64,000 nucleotides of DNA from positions 1-64,000 of the forward strand of contig NW_027331409.1 in the NCBI RefSeq assembly GCF_022965805.1, given 5' to 3'. Source of the DNA: Primulina eburnea. Lineage: Eukaryota > Streptophyta > Magnoliopsida > Lamiales > Gesneriaceae. Positions within the stretch are counted from its first letter, which is position 1, and every line of letters begins with the position of its first letter. Both the position numbers and the translations under genes were made by a program. Positions 39,376-48,405 of the stretch are shown piece after piece. The notes beneath the pieces are model-generated. The model worked only from the letters and a program-made list of their open reading frames with translations. It searched no databases and was not told where the DNA came from.

Positions 39376-40275
39376 CTAACATCCAGTGACAGTCTTTGGC
39401 ACATCCGCCAATACAAAATCTTATGACATCATGCAATGTGCCCGTGGTGATCCCACCACTAACGGCACTTCTGTCATAAGACTACTCGTCTAATACCTGC
39501 TGTCTAAAATCAAGAGAACAAGTATATCAATCAATCAATGCAAATATCAATGCAATAAAGTAAAGTATGTGATTTAGGGAAACCCAAGTCTAAACCGACT
39601 CAAGTCCATCTCCCAATACCACATTGACTTATACCTTTCTTTCGTCGGTTTCTGGCTCAGTCGAAGTCCTGAACTCACAATCTGCCTGGTACTGACAATA
39701 TCAATAATCTCATATCAATATACCAGTCAATTCCATAACAATCTGATCAATCTGGCTTTAATTCAAAATCAACGGTATAACGGTACAATTTCAATATCCC
39801 CGTCAATACCAATTCACCAGATAACAGTTACAATCTATAACTCATATCCAATACAATCCATAATCCCGCCACAATTCAAATCTGTCCGGTATCAACCGAT
39901 TATAATCAGAAATTCATAACAATTCCATTATCAGTCTATTTCTTAATCTGACTTCGATTCTACGATGTCTAACATGTCAAGAACATCATATATGAATCCT
40001 ATTCAATTCTGACAATAGCATAATTTCAAAGCATGTCAAAACGTAACAAAACTTACGTCAAAGTGTAGCCTACGCTGATAGGATTACAGTACCGAAGTCG
40101 GATTACAATTCAGACGGACGGATTTCTCAGAAAAGGCGTAATGATTTTCAACAACTTCACAGAAACCTTTTCTCGATTTCCTTCTTTTCTTTTCCCCTAA
40201 ACCAACGTATATATGTATATATATACACTAGTTGCTCGGTTAATGATACGCGTCACATTTTCAAATCTTTTGGGC

Positions 40276-40311
40276 GGCGCTCGGGCGGTAATAAACTACC
40301 GCTCGAGCGCG
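40276..40311. repeat. 36-bp GC-rich inverted repeat (hairpin box) in the solo LTR
   Basis: Arm GGCGCTCGGGCGGT, an 8-base AT-rich loop, and a complementary arm beginning ACCGCTCGAGCG. It belongs to a set of three boxes; the other two lie at 45680-45715 and 45752-45787 once the nested element is removed. Spacings are then 71 and 72 bp. Confidence 0.8.
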
Positions 40312-40315
40312 GCAT
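40311..40315. repeat. Target-site duplication GGCAT, left copy
   Basis: GGCAT precedes TGTAATGCCC of the nested element. The same five bases follow its ..GGGTCCCCACA end at 45644-45648. Rejoining gives cgagcgcggcatcctctgtcc, colinear with the homologous LTR at 49840-49850. Confidence 0.85.
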
Positions 40316-40560
40316 TGTAATGCCCTAGATTGACTATGAATAGACAGAAATTGAGAAATGTAATGCCCAGAACACTTAGTGATCATCCTGAATAGATAGA
40401 TATGTTATGAATAATGTGCATCGAGATAAGAAATAAGAGATGAAGAAGTTTGGCTTGAAATGTAGGATTGTGCCTTGGTAATTCGAAGTTACACCGCACC
40501 CGCAGTGCTTGTAGACACCGCACCCGCGGTACATAGACAGTAAGTTGGCCAAAAATTCCA

Positions 40561-40565
40561 GTAGC
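40561..40565. repeat. Target-site duplication GTAGC, left copy
   Basis: GTAGC before TGAAAGCGGACC; the same five bases at 42637-42641 follow ..CTCTAACA. They flank the copia solo LTR exactly. Confidence 0.92.
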
Positions 40566-42636
40566 TGAAAGCGGACCGGTTACGGTGGCCGGAAGCGCAA
40601 CGGAAGTCAAAAATTTTTAATTTTCTACAAGAAATTTCGGCCACCACCATTTTCGTGCAATATTTACAAAATAAAACATACATAGGATGTTTTAGAAATT
40701 TACCTATCAATCACAAGGATTGATGAATGGCTCCAACTTTGTTGTTAAACAACAAAGCTCTTGAATGGATGAAGATCTTCAAGCCTCCTCCTTACTCCAA
40801 AATTAAGCCCACCACAAGCAATGTAAATCCCCTCAAATATTGCACTAGAAATATTTGAGGATTTATCAAAGAGAAGTGAGTATTCTCCAACAATTGAAGA
40901 ACACAAGATGAGAGAAAAATTGAGAGAAAAATTGCCCCAATATTTCGGCCAAGAGGAGTATGGAATGAGGAGGGAGAGTTGAGTCTTGGGGTTGCAAAAA
41001 GTGAGATACAAAAGTTGCATGCCTTTGCAATTTTTTTAATCAAAAGTATTCAAGACTCTTCACCTCCCAAGCATGCAAACCCTAGCATGTCTCACATATA
41101 TTATATGGTTTTTAACACATTAAAAAAACCATGGACTAAATTTTAATTATCTCAAACATATTTGAGATTAATTAAATACTACTTGAATTTATTCAAGTCC
41201 CACTAGTTAAATAATTATTTTAATTGAGCTCTACAAGACTCAATATTATTTAATTAATTCAACACTTGAATTAATTTAATTATTTAGACTCTACTAGGTC
41301 TACTAGTGTTTAATTAATTCAACACTTGAATTAATTTAATTTAGTCCCCAATAATGTTTATGAAAATCACAATTTTCAACTACATTATTTACTTGGCCAA
41401 ATTTTAATCTTAGGAACACTTCCATAAATTAAAATTTATATTTCTCTCTTAGAAGTCATACTTCTATTTTTCTTTACGCTTATAAACACATTTATAAGCC
41501 GTTCAACACATTGAACTATTTTACTTCTCATCGGGATTTACAAAGCTAGTACTTGTGTGGCCCTCAATGGTTCATTGATACAACTAGCCGTGGGTTCACA
41601 TCTCTATGTGATTCGGACTAAACATGTCCTTATTCGAGCATACCCCAATTGCTCCATTCTTACTTATCAACTCCTTGATAGTAAGAACGTCAGAACTCAA
41701 GTCTGATAGTACCCAACCAATCACGTTAAACGCCTAGCAGCATCGCTAACGTGATTCCCTAGGTATCACATGATAGTGCCTGCAAGAACCATTCAATTAT
41801 GGTTAGCGTACAGTACGGTCCCTTCAACTCATATATCCCGACCGATTCGACAACTATTGGTTTATCGAGAGTTGTCAATGAATCGATACTATGTGTCATG
41901 CTGTGGTTGCATCGATGGTGTAATCTATGAAACCCTTTTCATAATTACCACCATACTCTGATCAGAGATTTCAACCCACACATACATGAAAAACACATAG
42001 GATATCCATACCCGTAGGTAAGCGGTGAATCCCCGGCTACAATGCATCGACTCCTATGTGTTTCGACAGAACACCCAACCTTGCCACCTGATGACCCCAT
42101 GAGAGTCGGTAAACAAGTCAAAGTGTAATTCTAGCACATAGAGTCTCAATGTTGTCCCGGGTCATAAGGACTAATTCTGTACAACCATAAACCAGGACTT
42201 TTCCACTCGATAAGTGAGAACCACTTGGAAAGTCCTTTTATGGAGGGTTGTTCAGTGCACTCTACAAGGAGCACCTATCTGCATGTTCGGACATCACAAT
42301 GTCCCCTACCAATGAAACATGGTACTCACATCGCAGATACTAGTCTCTAACTCGAGCGGCCTATATCCTTCTTAGTGGCGGCTGAATCGACTAGGAACCG
42401 TTTAGAATATACAGTATTACAAATATGAGTTTCATGATACTCATCATATGAGCATCTCATATTCTTTCTACTATTTGTATATTCAAGGACTTTATCTATG
42501 CAACTAGCATGGGTATACAGATAAAGATTTGCCAAAATAATAATTTCAAATATTATTAAAATAAAGATTGCTTATACATAGAGTTTCATTGTGAACACTC
42601 GGCCAACACTTGGCTCGACGGGCACCTACTCTAACA
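40566..42636 (-). mobile_element. Solo LTR of the Ty1/copia family, minus orientation
   Basis: 2071 bp whose minus strand starts TGTTAGAGTAGGTGC and ends GGTCCGCTTTCA, the same termini as the 2072-bp LTR at 54673-56744. Similarity is visible throughout, for example in the segments carrying the 'cactcgataagtgagaaccacttgg' and 'atcacatgatagtgcctgcaag' regions. It is clearly diverged, so it is an older copy. Perfect TSD GTAGC on both sides and no interior: a solo LTR from recombination between the two LTRs of a former full element. Confidence 0.93.
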
Positions 42637-44352
42637 GTAGCCACACCGCACCCGCGGTAAAATAATACCGCACCCGCGGTGGTGCGACCGCACCCGCGGT
42701 CCTCGAAATTTAGAAAATCATAGGGTTGCCGAGAGCATGGCGCACCCGCGCTCCTTAAGTCACCGCACCCGCGGTCATGCGTGGAACTTGAAAAATAAGG
42801 ACACCTGCTCTTGCCAAGCAAATCTGATATATGTGTCTTAATTTCCTTGCCATTTCAGAACTATGAGAGCCGAGAGAATCCAGGAAGAAAGTCTCCATTT
42901 CCTTTGATCTTTGAAGTTAGAATTCTCAAGGTTTAACCATCCGATTTTCATTCCGAGTTGAGATTCTTGTTCCTCGCGTCAAGGGCTTCAAGGTGATGTA
43001 AGTTTCCTCCAATTCAAGCATGAATTGAAATATTGGTGTTAGGAAACTTGGATATGCTTGTAGATATATGTTCTTATGAGTATAAGCATTATATATTCGC
43101 AAGCGGATCGATTGTCTGATGTCCTACGCAATTGTTACGATTTTCCAGCATATTTAGAGCTGAATTATGCAGATTTTGGATAGTATCATGTGATTATGAT
43201 GATGAATATGAGTTGAGATTATTGATTATTGATAAATGATGAGATTTGGATAGACCGGTATTGAGAAATCATGTCGTTATGCCGTCCGACTGTACCAAGA
43301 TCACGTATAGTATTAGATAGGTGTTGAATTGAGTTGGGAATTGATATTGTATGTCTCTACATTGCCATTTCAGATTTGGAGTGACAGAGTTTTTATCCCA
43401 ACTTCGAGACTTCGATTTAATTCAACAAGAAAGGTATAAGCTATGTTTGTTTGGGAAGCCATAACTCAAATAAGATATTATTTGAGTTCCCAAACCAAAA
43501 TCACATACTAGTATTGTTGTATATATGGTATCATGTTTATAACTTGTTTATAGAATTTTATTCAAATCTTGTTACATGATTATGCTTTGATTATAGAATT
43601 GTATTCAAGCATGTAAGATTATTGTAATATTCAGATATGAATATAAGCATGCTTTGTTACAGGTTGATAGTCATTGCATTTAAGATAGGAGAGTCGTTGA
43701 CAGTCATTGTCAACTATCTAGATGTTCGGTGTATCTCAGCTTAGGAGTAGTCATTACTCTTATTGCAGCCGTTGATACAGTTCTGACCGAAGTCTAGGAA
43801 TAAGACGTACAGCATCTCGATTGGGAGGGTAGGTGACAGACAGTGACGTCTTATTCACAACGGGATCCCTAGAGTTCTAGTCGAGTTGCATCTAGACATG
43901 ATTAGACTCGCATTGCATGATTATATATGAATGACATTCATATTAGCATGTTTCATGTTTTAGATTATTTTATTGCATGTATACATGTTTATACTGGGAT
44001 TTGTTCTCACCGGAGTTTCCGGCTGTTGTTATGTCTGTATGTGTGCATAACAACAGGTGGAGCAGGTTCTGGGTCACGCAGAGGATGAGAGATGGACATA
44101 GCGTGGAGATCTCGGGCTTAGCAGAAGGACTAGTAGTTGTACTGTTATCATGTACTGTTTTTAATTACTAGTTGTTAAATAAGAATGGAACAAGACATGT
44201 TTGTACCTTACGTTTGTACGTTATGTTTGTTAAATAAATAAAGACTTTATACATTAGATTTAATGTTGAAAAGCAAAATTTTGACCCACTTTTTATATTA
44301 ACGATCCATTGTATCCCAAAGAAAAAGTTAGAGCCCGGGTCCCCACAACAGG

Positions 44353-44368
44353 TTTCTCCCCCTCTAAG
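44353..44368 (-). promoter_or_regulatory. Polypurine tract of the inverted interior (reverse complement)
   Basis: tttctccccctctaag on the plus strand is a polypurine tract on the minus strand. It aligns with tttctcccctcctaag at 50146-50161 beside the minus-strand chromovirus. Here it is preceded by ACAGG, a base string that normally lies between LTR and PBS, which marks the abnormal junction. Confidence 0.65.
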
Positions 44369-44449
44369 ACATAAGTTCGTCCTCGTACTGAATAAATCAA
44401 TCAAAGTATTTAAGACAGTATTAAAATCAAAACTGACTAAATACTTACA

Positions 44450-45022
44450 TCATATAAATAACTCGGGGTGTTTCTGTCTCATGCCTGCCTCTGTCTCCCA
44501 AGTCGCTTCCTCGATGCCATGACGACTCCACTGAACTTTCACAAGTGGAATATTCTTCGTTCGGAGTTTCTTGTCTTTCCGATCAAGGATCTGTATCGGT
44601 TGTTCCACATAACTCAAAGTCTGATCAAGTTCAGCTTCGTCAGGTTGAATGACATGAGAAACATCTGGCATATATCTTCGCAACATTGATACATGAAACA
44701 CGTCATGTATTCCGGATAGAGAAGGAGGAAGTGCAAGTCGATAAGCTCGATCGCCAATCTTCTCAAGAATCTCGTAAGGACCAATGTATCGAGGAGATAG
44801 TTTCCCGCGTTGTGCTAATACTCCATTGAGTGTAATCCACCAATTTCTGCCAGTCTCTCGTAACTGGTGAAATACCAATTTAACTCTCTGTTCATCTGTA
44901 CAATCCAGTAGATCAAATAGTATTTCTATGTCATCAACCCAGTTCTGACACTTTTCAGACGTCTCTGTACCACTCAGAATCGGCGGCTGAAATAACTGAA
45001 ATTCTGCCAACTTTACTTCCAT
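44450..45022 (-). CDS. Gag N-terminus fused in frame to integrase C-terminus (190 aa)
   Basis: Intact frame with an ATG start. Residues 1 to about 72 match the N-terminal capsid part of a chromovirus Gag (..GTETSEKCQNWVDDIEILFDLLDC.. and HQLRETGRNWW), parallel to the Gag at 53525-54670. From about residue 73 ([20 protein letters not shown]) it is the integrase C-terminal region and the ATWE-containing chromodomain-like tail, parallel to 50239-50600. A deletion removed the rest of gag, protease, RT, RNase H and the integrase core. The join lies at a shared Arg-Gly, near 44803. No stop codon interrupts it. It may be a chance in-frame deletion or a short protein with Gag-like and chromatin-contact parts. 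Expression is unknown. Confidence 0.65.
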   Translation of the reverse strand: MEVKLAEFQLFQPPILSGTETSEKCQNWVDDIEILFDLLDCTDEQRVKLVFHQLRETGRNWWITLNGVLAQRGKLSPRYIGPYEILEKIGDRAYRLALPPSLSGIHDVFHVSMLRRYMPDVSHVIQPDEAELDQTLSYVEQPIQILDRKDKKLRTKNIPLVKVQWSRHGIEEATWETEAGMRQKHPELFI

Positions 45023-45277
45023 CTGAGTTTCTGATGCATCTATCTGATCAGACGAAGTACTACCTCTCTCTGGAATTCTCCGAGGCGGTATATCTGGATA
45101 TCAAACAAATCAATACACACTCTATATAATCTGTCACAGCCTCCCCTGATCATATACCTTTGACTCAGACTCGGTACTGATCCAGTCTTGGTAATTACAT
45201 GCTAGCACATCATAAGCAAGGAAGAAGACTCGATCTACCCCGCTCATTCTATCTTATCTCAGTCTACAGAACCTACG

Positions 45278-45289
45278 GCTCTGATACCA
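45278..45289 (-). promoter_or_regulatory. Primer-binding site on the minus strand
   Basis: Reverse complement of TGGTATCAGAGC, the initiator tRNA-Met match, five bases from the LTR end at 45295. It proves that the interior of this element runs on the minus strand. The stretch between here and the fusion ORF (45023-45277) is its leader and holds no recognisable feature. Confidence 0.85.
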
Positions 45290-45294
45290 CCTGT

Positions 45295-45643
45295 TGTGGG
45301 GACCCGGACGCTGATCTTCTTCTTAATCATCTTTGGGATTCAATTATCAGTTCTGATAAACAGGGTCGAGAAGACGACGAGAGAAGACGAGTTTAGCGTG
45401 GTGATTCCGGACTTGGATAGATTGGGTTTATTACTTGAACTTAGTAACCAAACCTTAGACGTAGATTGTACAGTATTGTACTTTTATACTGAAATGTAGT
45501 TTTATACAGATATGTATATTATTAGATGCCATTAACTTCCGCATTTACATTTTAAAAAGAAAATTTTTTAGACCCTGTTTATCAGAACTGATAATTGAAT
45601 CCCAAAGATGATTAAGAAGAAGATCAGCGTCCGGGTCCCCACA
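45295..45643. repeat. Fold-back LTR fragment with perfect 73-bp inverted ends
   Basis: 45295-45367 and 45571-45643 are exact reverse complements (73 bp, TGTGGGGACCCGG..AAACAGGGTC). Between them lie 203 bp. The right arm plus the loop is colinear with the 3' part of the LTRs at 38544 and 48406, including the AAGTCCGG(a/t) stretch. At the inner edge the sequence turns back at GACCCTG, a string that occurs naturally at that place in the related LTR (ggaccctgat near 38808). Strand switching at a short match would produce this. The segment can form a long hairpin if transcribed. Confidence 0.85.
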
Positions 45644-45648
45644 GGCAT
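45644..45648. repeat. Target-site duplication GGCAT, right copy
   Basis: GGCAT immediately after the CCCCACA end of the chimeric element, matching 40311-40315. The outer solo LTR resumes here and runs to 45917. Confidence 0.85.
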
Positions 45649-45679
45649 CCTCTGTCCAAAATCTTCCGGGTTGCACATT

Positions 45680-45787
45680 GGCGCTCGGGCGGTCAAAAAC
45701 TACCGCCCGGGCGCCACACCTTCTGTCCAAGATGTGTTTCTATTGAACTTTGGCGCTCGCGCGGTCATTTCATACCGCTCGGGCGCC
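45680..45787. repeat. Two 36-bp hairpin boxes, 72 bp apart, in the resumed solo LTR
   Basis: 45680-45715 and 45752-45787 each consist of GGCGCTCG(g/c)GCGGT, an 8-base loop and the complementary arm ACCGC(c/t)CGGGCGCC. The arms are perfect or nearly so. Together with 40276-40311 they form a three-box set equivalent to that at 49812-49991. Confidence 0.85.
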
Positions 45788-45917
45788 ACTATTTCTGTCC
45801 AACACTTGCACCCGTCATACTTAATCTAATTTCATGTCCCGATTAATCCTTTCATAATCATACCCCATTATATATCAATAATTATAGATTACTAGGATTA
45901 AATTTCCGGGCATTACA

Positions 45918-47618
45918 ATAGAACTTTGGGAACACTTTTGCGTGCTATTCTTAAAAAGAACTTGGATTGACATTTCTATGGACTTTATTTTGGGATTGCC
46001 TAGTACTAAGAAGGGGAGGGATTCTATTTTTGTTGTTGTGGATAGATTCTCTAAGATGGAACATTTTATAGCTTGCCATAAAACCGATGATGCTTCAAAC
46101 ATTACGGATTTGTTCTTTAGAGAAGTCGTTAGATTGCATGGCATGCCTAGGACTATTGTTTCTGATCGCGATGTTAAATTCTTGAGTTACGTTTGGAAGA
46201 CTTTATGGGCTAAACTTGGCACAAAATTGTTGTTTTCTACTACTTGTCATCCTCGAACGGATGGACAAACTGAAGTTGTCAATAGAACTTTGGGAACACT
46301 TTTGCGTGCTATTCTTAAAAAGAACTTGGATTGACATTTCTATGGACTTTATTTTGGGGTTGCCTAGGACTAAGAAGGGGAGGGATTCTATTTTTGTTGT
46401 TGTGGATAGATTCTCTAAGATGGCACATTTTATAGCTTGTCATAAAACCGATGATGCTTCAAACATTGCGGATTTGTTCTTTAGAGAAGTCGTTAGGTTG
46501 CATGGCATGCCTAGGACTATTGATTCTGTTCGCGATGTTAAATTCTTGAGTTACTTTTGGAAGACTTTATGGTCTAAACTTGGCAAAAAAATTTTGTTTT
46601 CTACTACTTGTCATCCTCCAACGGATGGACAAACTGAAGTTGTCAATAGAACTTTGGGAACACTTTTGCGTGCTATTCTTAAAAAGAACATGGATTGACA
46701 TTTCTATGGACTTTATTTTGGGGTTGCCTAGTACTAAGAAGGGGAGGGATTCTATTTTTGTTTTTGTGGATAGATTCTCTAAGATGGCACATTTTATAGC
46801 TTGTCATAAAACCGATGATGCTTCAAACATCGCGGATTTGTTCTTTAGAGAAGTCGTTAGGTTGCATGGCATGCCTAGGACTATTGATTCTGTTGGCGAT
46901 GTTAAATTCTTGAGTTACTTTTGGAAGACTTTATGGGCTAAATTTGGCACAAAATTGTTGTTTTCTACTACTTGTCATCCTCGAACGGATGGACAAACTG
47001 AAGTTGTCAATAGAACTTTGGGAACACTTTTGCGTGATATTCTTAAAAAGAACTTGGATTGACATTTCTATGGACTTTATTTTGGGGTTGCCTAGGACTA
47101 AGAAGGGGAGGGATTCTATTTTTGTTGTTGTGGATAGATTCTCGAAGATGGCACATTTTATAGCTTGTCATAAAACCGATGATGCTTCAAACATCGCGGA
47201 TTTGTTCTTTAGAGAAGTCGTTAGGTTGCATGGCATGCCTAGGACTATTGATTCTGTTCGCGATGTTAAACTCTTGAGTTACTTTTGGAAGACTTTATGG
47301 GCTAAACTTGGAAAAATATTGTTTTTTTTCTACTACTTTTCATCCTCAAAAGGATGGACAAACTGAAGTTGTCAATAGAACTTTGGGAACACTTTTGCGT
47401 GCTTTTCTTAAAAAGAACTTGGATTGACATTTCTATGGACTTTATTTTGGGGTTGCCTAGGACTAAGAAGGGGAGGGATTCTATTTTTGTTGTTGTGGAT
47501 AGATTCTCTAAGATGGCACATTTATAGCTTGTCATAAAACCGATGATGCTTCAAACATTGCGGATTTGTTCTTTAGAGAAGTCGTTAGGTTGCATGGCAT
47601 GCCTAGGACTATTGATTC
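45918..47618 (+). repeat. Integrase-derived satellite, block 3 (about 4.7 monomers)
   Basis: The satellite resumes with ATAGAACTTTGG, the duplicated target site. Steps are 364 bp until a degenerate copy near 47300-47400, where small indels occur (ggaaaaatattgttttttttc, cctcaaaagg). The first monomer has IVSDRD, the others IDSVRD or IDSVGD. The LGKKILF/HPPTDG monomer near 46590 is related to those of block 2. The block stops at ..attgattc against the next LTR (TGTAAGGCTCGAG). Confidence 0.95.
45942..46334 (+). pseudogene. Satellite copy closest to a working integrase core (SDRD retained)
   Basis: Reading from [10 protein letters not shown] to [11 protein letters not shown] this copy has Asp in SMDF, Asp in IVSDRD (GAT at 46164-46166) and Glu in DGQTEVV. 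All three DDE catalytic positions of the Ty3/gypsy integrase core are therefore present. It is the only copy in the window where I see the second Asp. It still lacks the N-terminal zinc domain and the C-terminal region, has no proper start, and has HPRTDG rather than HPQTDG. It is a relic of the parent sequence, not an active enzyme. Confidence 0.75.
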
Positions 47619-47717
47619 TGTAAGGCTCGAGAATTTTCAACTGGCATTGATGTTAGACGTGTAAAGGTAAGAATGCATGACATTTTAATCAGAATTGTGA
47701 AGCTAGGCCGAAGCCAC

Positions 47718-47945
47718 ACCGCACCCGCGGTACAGGAAGGACCGCACCCGCGGTGCATTGACAGAAAATTGGTGAATTTGTGCGAAGCAAGATCGCACCC
47801 GCGGTGCTAGCAAGACCGCACCCGCGGTGGTGCGACCGCACCCGCGGTCCTGCAATGACCGCACCCGCGGTCTATAAAGTTTAGAAAATGAACGGGCTGC
47901 CGAGAGCACAGCGCACCCGCGCTGCTAGTGTACCACACCCGCGGT
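47718..47945 (+). promoter_or_regulatory. Cluster of eight ACCGCACCCGCGGT-type boxes
   Basis: Boxes at 47718-47731, 47741-47754, 47792-47805 (ATCGC), 47815-47828, 47835-47848, 47858-47871, 47911-47922 (GCGCACCCGCGC) and 47932-47945 (ACCAC). Spacing varies, so they are not one simple tandem repeat. They lie about 100-330 bp from the LTR start, as in the LTR at 40316. A U3 regulatory role is inference. Confidence 0.65.
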
Positions 47946-48400
47946 CATGCGTGGCTTGTGAAGAATGAACCACGTGTTTTAAACCATGCAATATAGATTA
48001 TGTGTCTTCACCTCCTCCATTTCAGAGTGTTGAAGCCGAGGGAACTTCAAGGAGAAAGCTTCCATTTCTTTTGATCTTAGAGTTGTGATTGTGCGAGATT
48101 TAGCCATCCGATTTGTGTTCCGAGGTAAGATTTGTGTTCCTTGCATCGACGGCTATAAGGTGACGTAAGTTTTATGTAATTCCAACATATTTCGAATTAT
48201 AGATGTTGGAGAAATTGTAATATGTTAGTTATATTGTGTTCTTGACGTATCGAACATGATATATGCGCAATCGGATCAAGAAACGGATGTTATATGCTAT
48301 GGTGGATAGTTTACAGCATGTATAGATTGAAGTGATACAGATTTTGAGTATTGACCTATGTTATGATGATGTTTATGAGTTGAGTATGATGGAGTAGACT

Positions 48401-48405
48401 ATTAT
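48401..48405. repeat. Left flank ATTAT of the chromovirus insertion
   Basis: The five bases before TGTGGGGACC are ATTAT. They should recur at the far end of the element, outside the window, if this is its TSD. Confidence 0.4.

Larger units (their letters stand above)
40493..42775 (+). promoter_or_regulatory. ACCGCACCCGCGGT boxes in the chimeric element's LTR (7 boxes, interrupted by the copia solo LTR)
   Basis: Boxes at 40493-40506 (GCAGT variant), 40517-40530, 42645-42658, 42667-42680, 42687-42700, 42740-42751 (GCGCACCCGCGC) and 42762-42775. Each is an imperfect palindrome with arms ACCGC and GCGGT around ACCC. Such GC-rich iterations in an AT-rich LTR, near its 5' end, suggest an enhancer-like U3 element. 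That role is inference. Confidence 0.6.
40316..44347 (+). repeat. Plus-oriented LTR of the chimeric element, split by a copia solo LTR
   Basis: Begins TGTAATGCCCTAG (a second TGTAATGCCC lies 43 bp on at 40359) and ends GCCCGGGTCCCCACA. Without the copia insertion (and one TSD copy) it is about 1956 bp. It carries ACCGCACCCGCGGT boxes at 40493-42775 and a 3' part (about 43800-44060) that matches, in reverse complement, the LTR parts at 38860-39060 (caccggagtttccggctgttg, the tctaggaatAAGAC/gggatccctag area). The open frame at 43977-44171 is not a recognised protein. Confidence 0.75.
40316..45643 (+). mobile_element. Chimeric Ty3/gypsy element: plus LTR, inverted interior, fold-back LTR end
   Basis: Bounded by TSD GGCAT. 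On the left is a plus-oriented LTR (40316-44347, itself split by a copia solo LTR) that begins TGTAATGCCC and ends CCCCACA. The interior (44348-45294) runs the other way: reverse-complement PPT, minus-strand gag-integrase fusion, reverse-complement PBS. On the right is a 349-bp LTR fragment (45295-45643) with perfect 73-bp inverted ends. A normal element has direct LTRs with the interior in the same sense. The left LTR end and the right LTR end also differ in sequence, so at least two family members contributed. Template switching during reverse transcription is the simplest origin; this is inference. Confidence 0.7.
38544..45917 (-). mobile_element. Solo LTR of a Ty3/gypsy element, minus orientation, split by a nested element
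   Basis: The outer ends are TGTGGGGACTCGG (38544) and CCGGGCATTACA (45917), flanked by a perfect TSD ATAGA. Read on the minus strand this is a TGTAATGCCCGG..GTCCCCACA LTR. Removing the inner element (40316-45643) with its TSD GGCAT leaves 1772 + 269 = 2041 bp. That resembles the LTR at 48406-50145 in layout: a 3' end with TGTGGGGAC, an AAACAGGGTCTAAA stretch, the AAGTCCGG stretch, and the GC-rich palindromes near the 5' end. No PBS, interior or second LTR belongs to it, so it is a solo LTR left by LTR-LTR recombination. Confidence 0.85.
47619..48405 (+). mobile_element. 5' part of an LTR (TGTAAGGCTCGAG type), cut by the chromovirus
   Basis: Starts TGTAAGGCTCGAGAATTTTC directly after satellite ..gattc and runs 787 bp before TGTGGGGACCCGG of the next element. 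Its middle and end (cgtgcgagatttagccatccgat, ccgaggtaagatttgtgttcc, gcgcaatcggatc) align with 42890-43240 of the LTR in the chimeric element, so both are plus-oriented relatives. The initial TGT also fits the satellite sequence (gattctgtt), so the exact boundary is uncertain by up to three bases. Its right end and second TSD lie outside the window. Confidence 0.75.
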
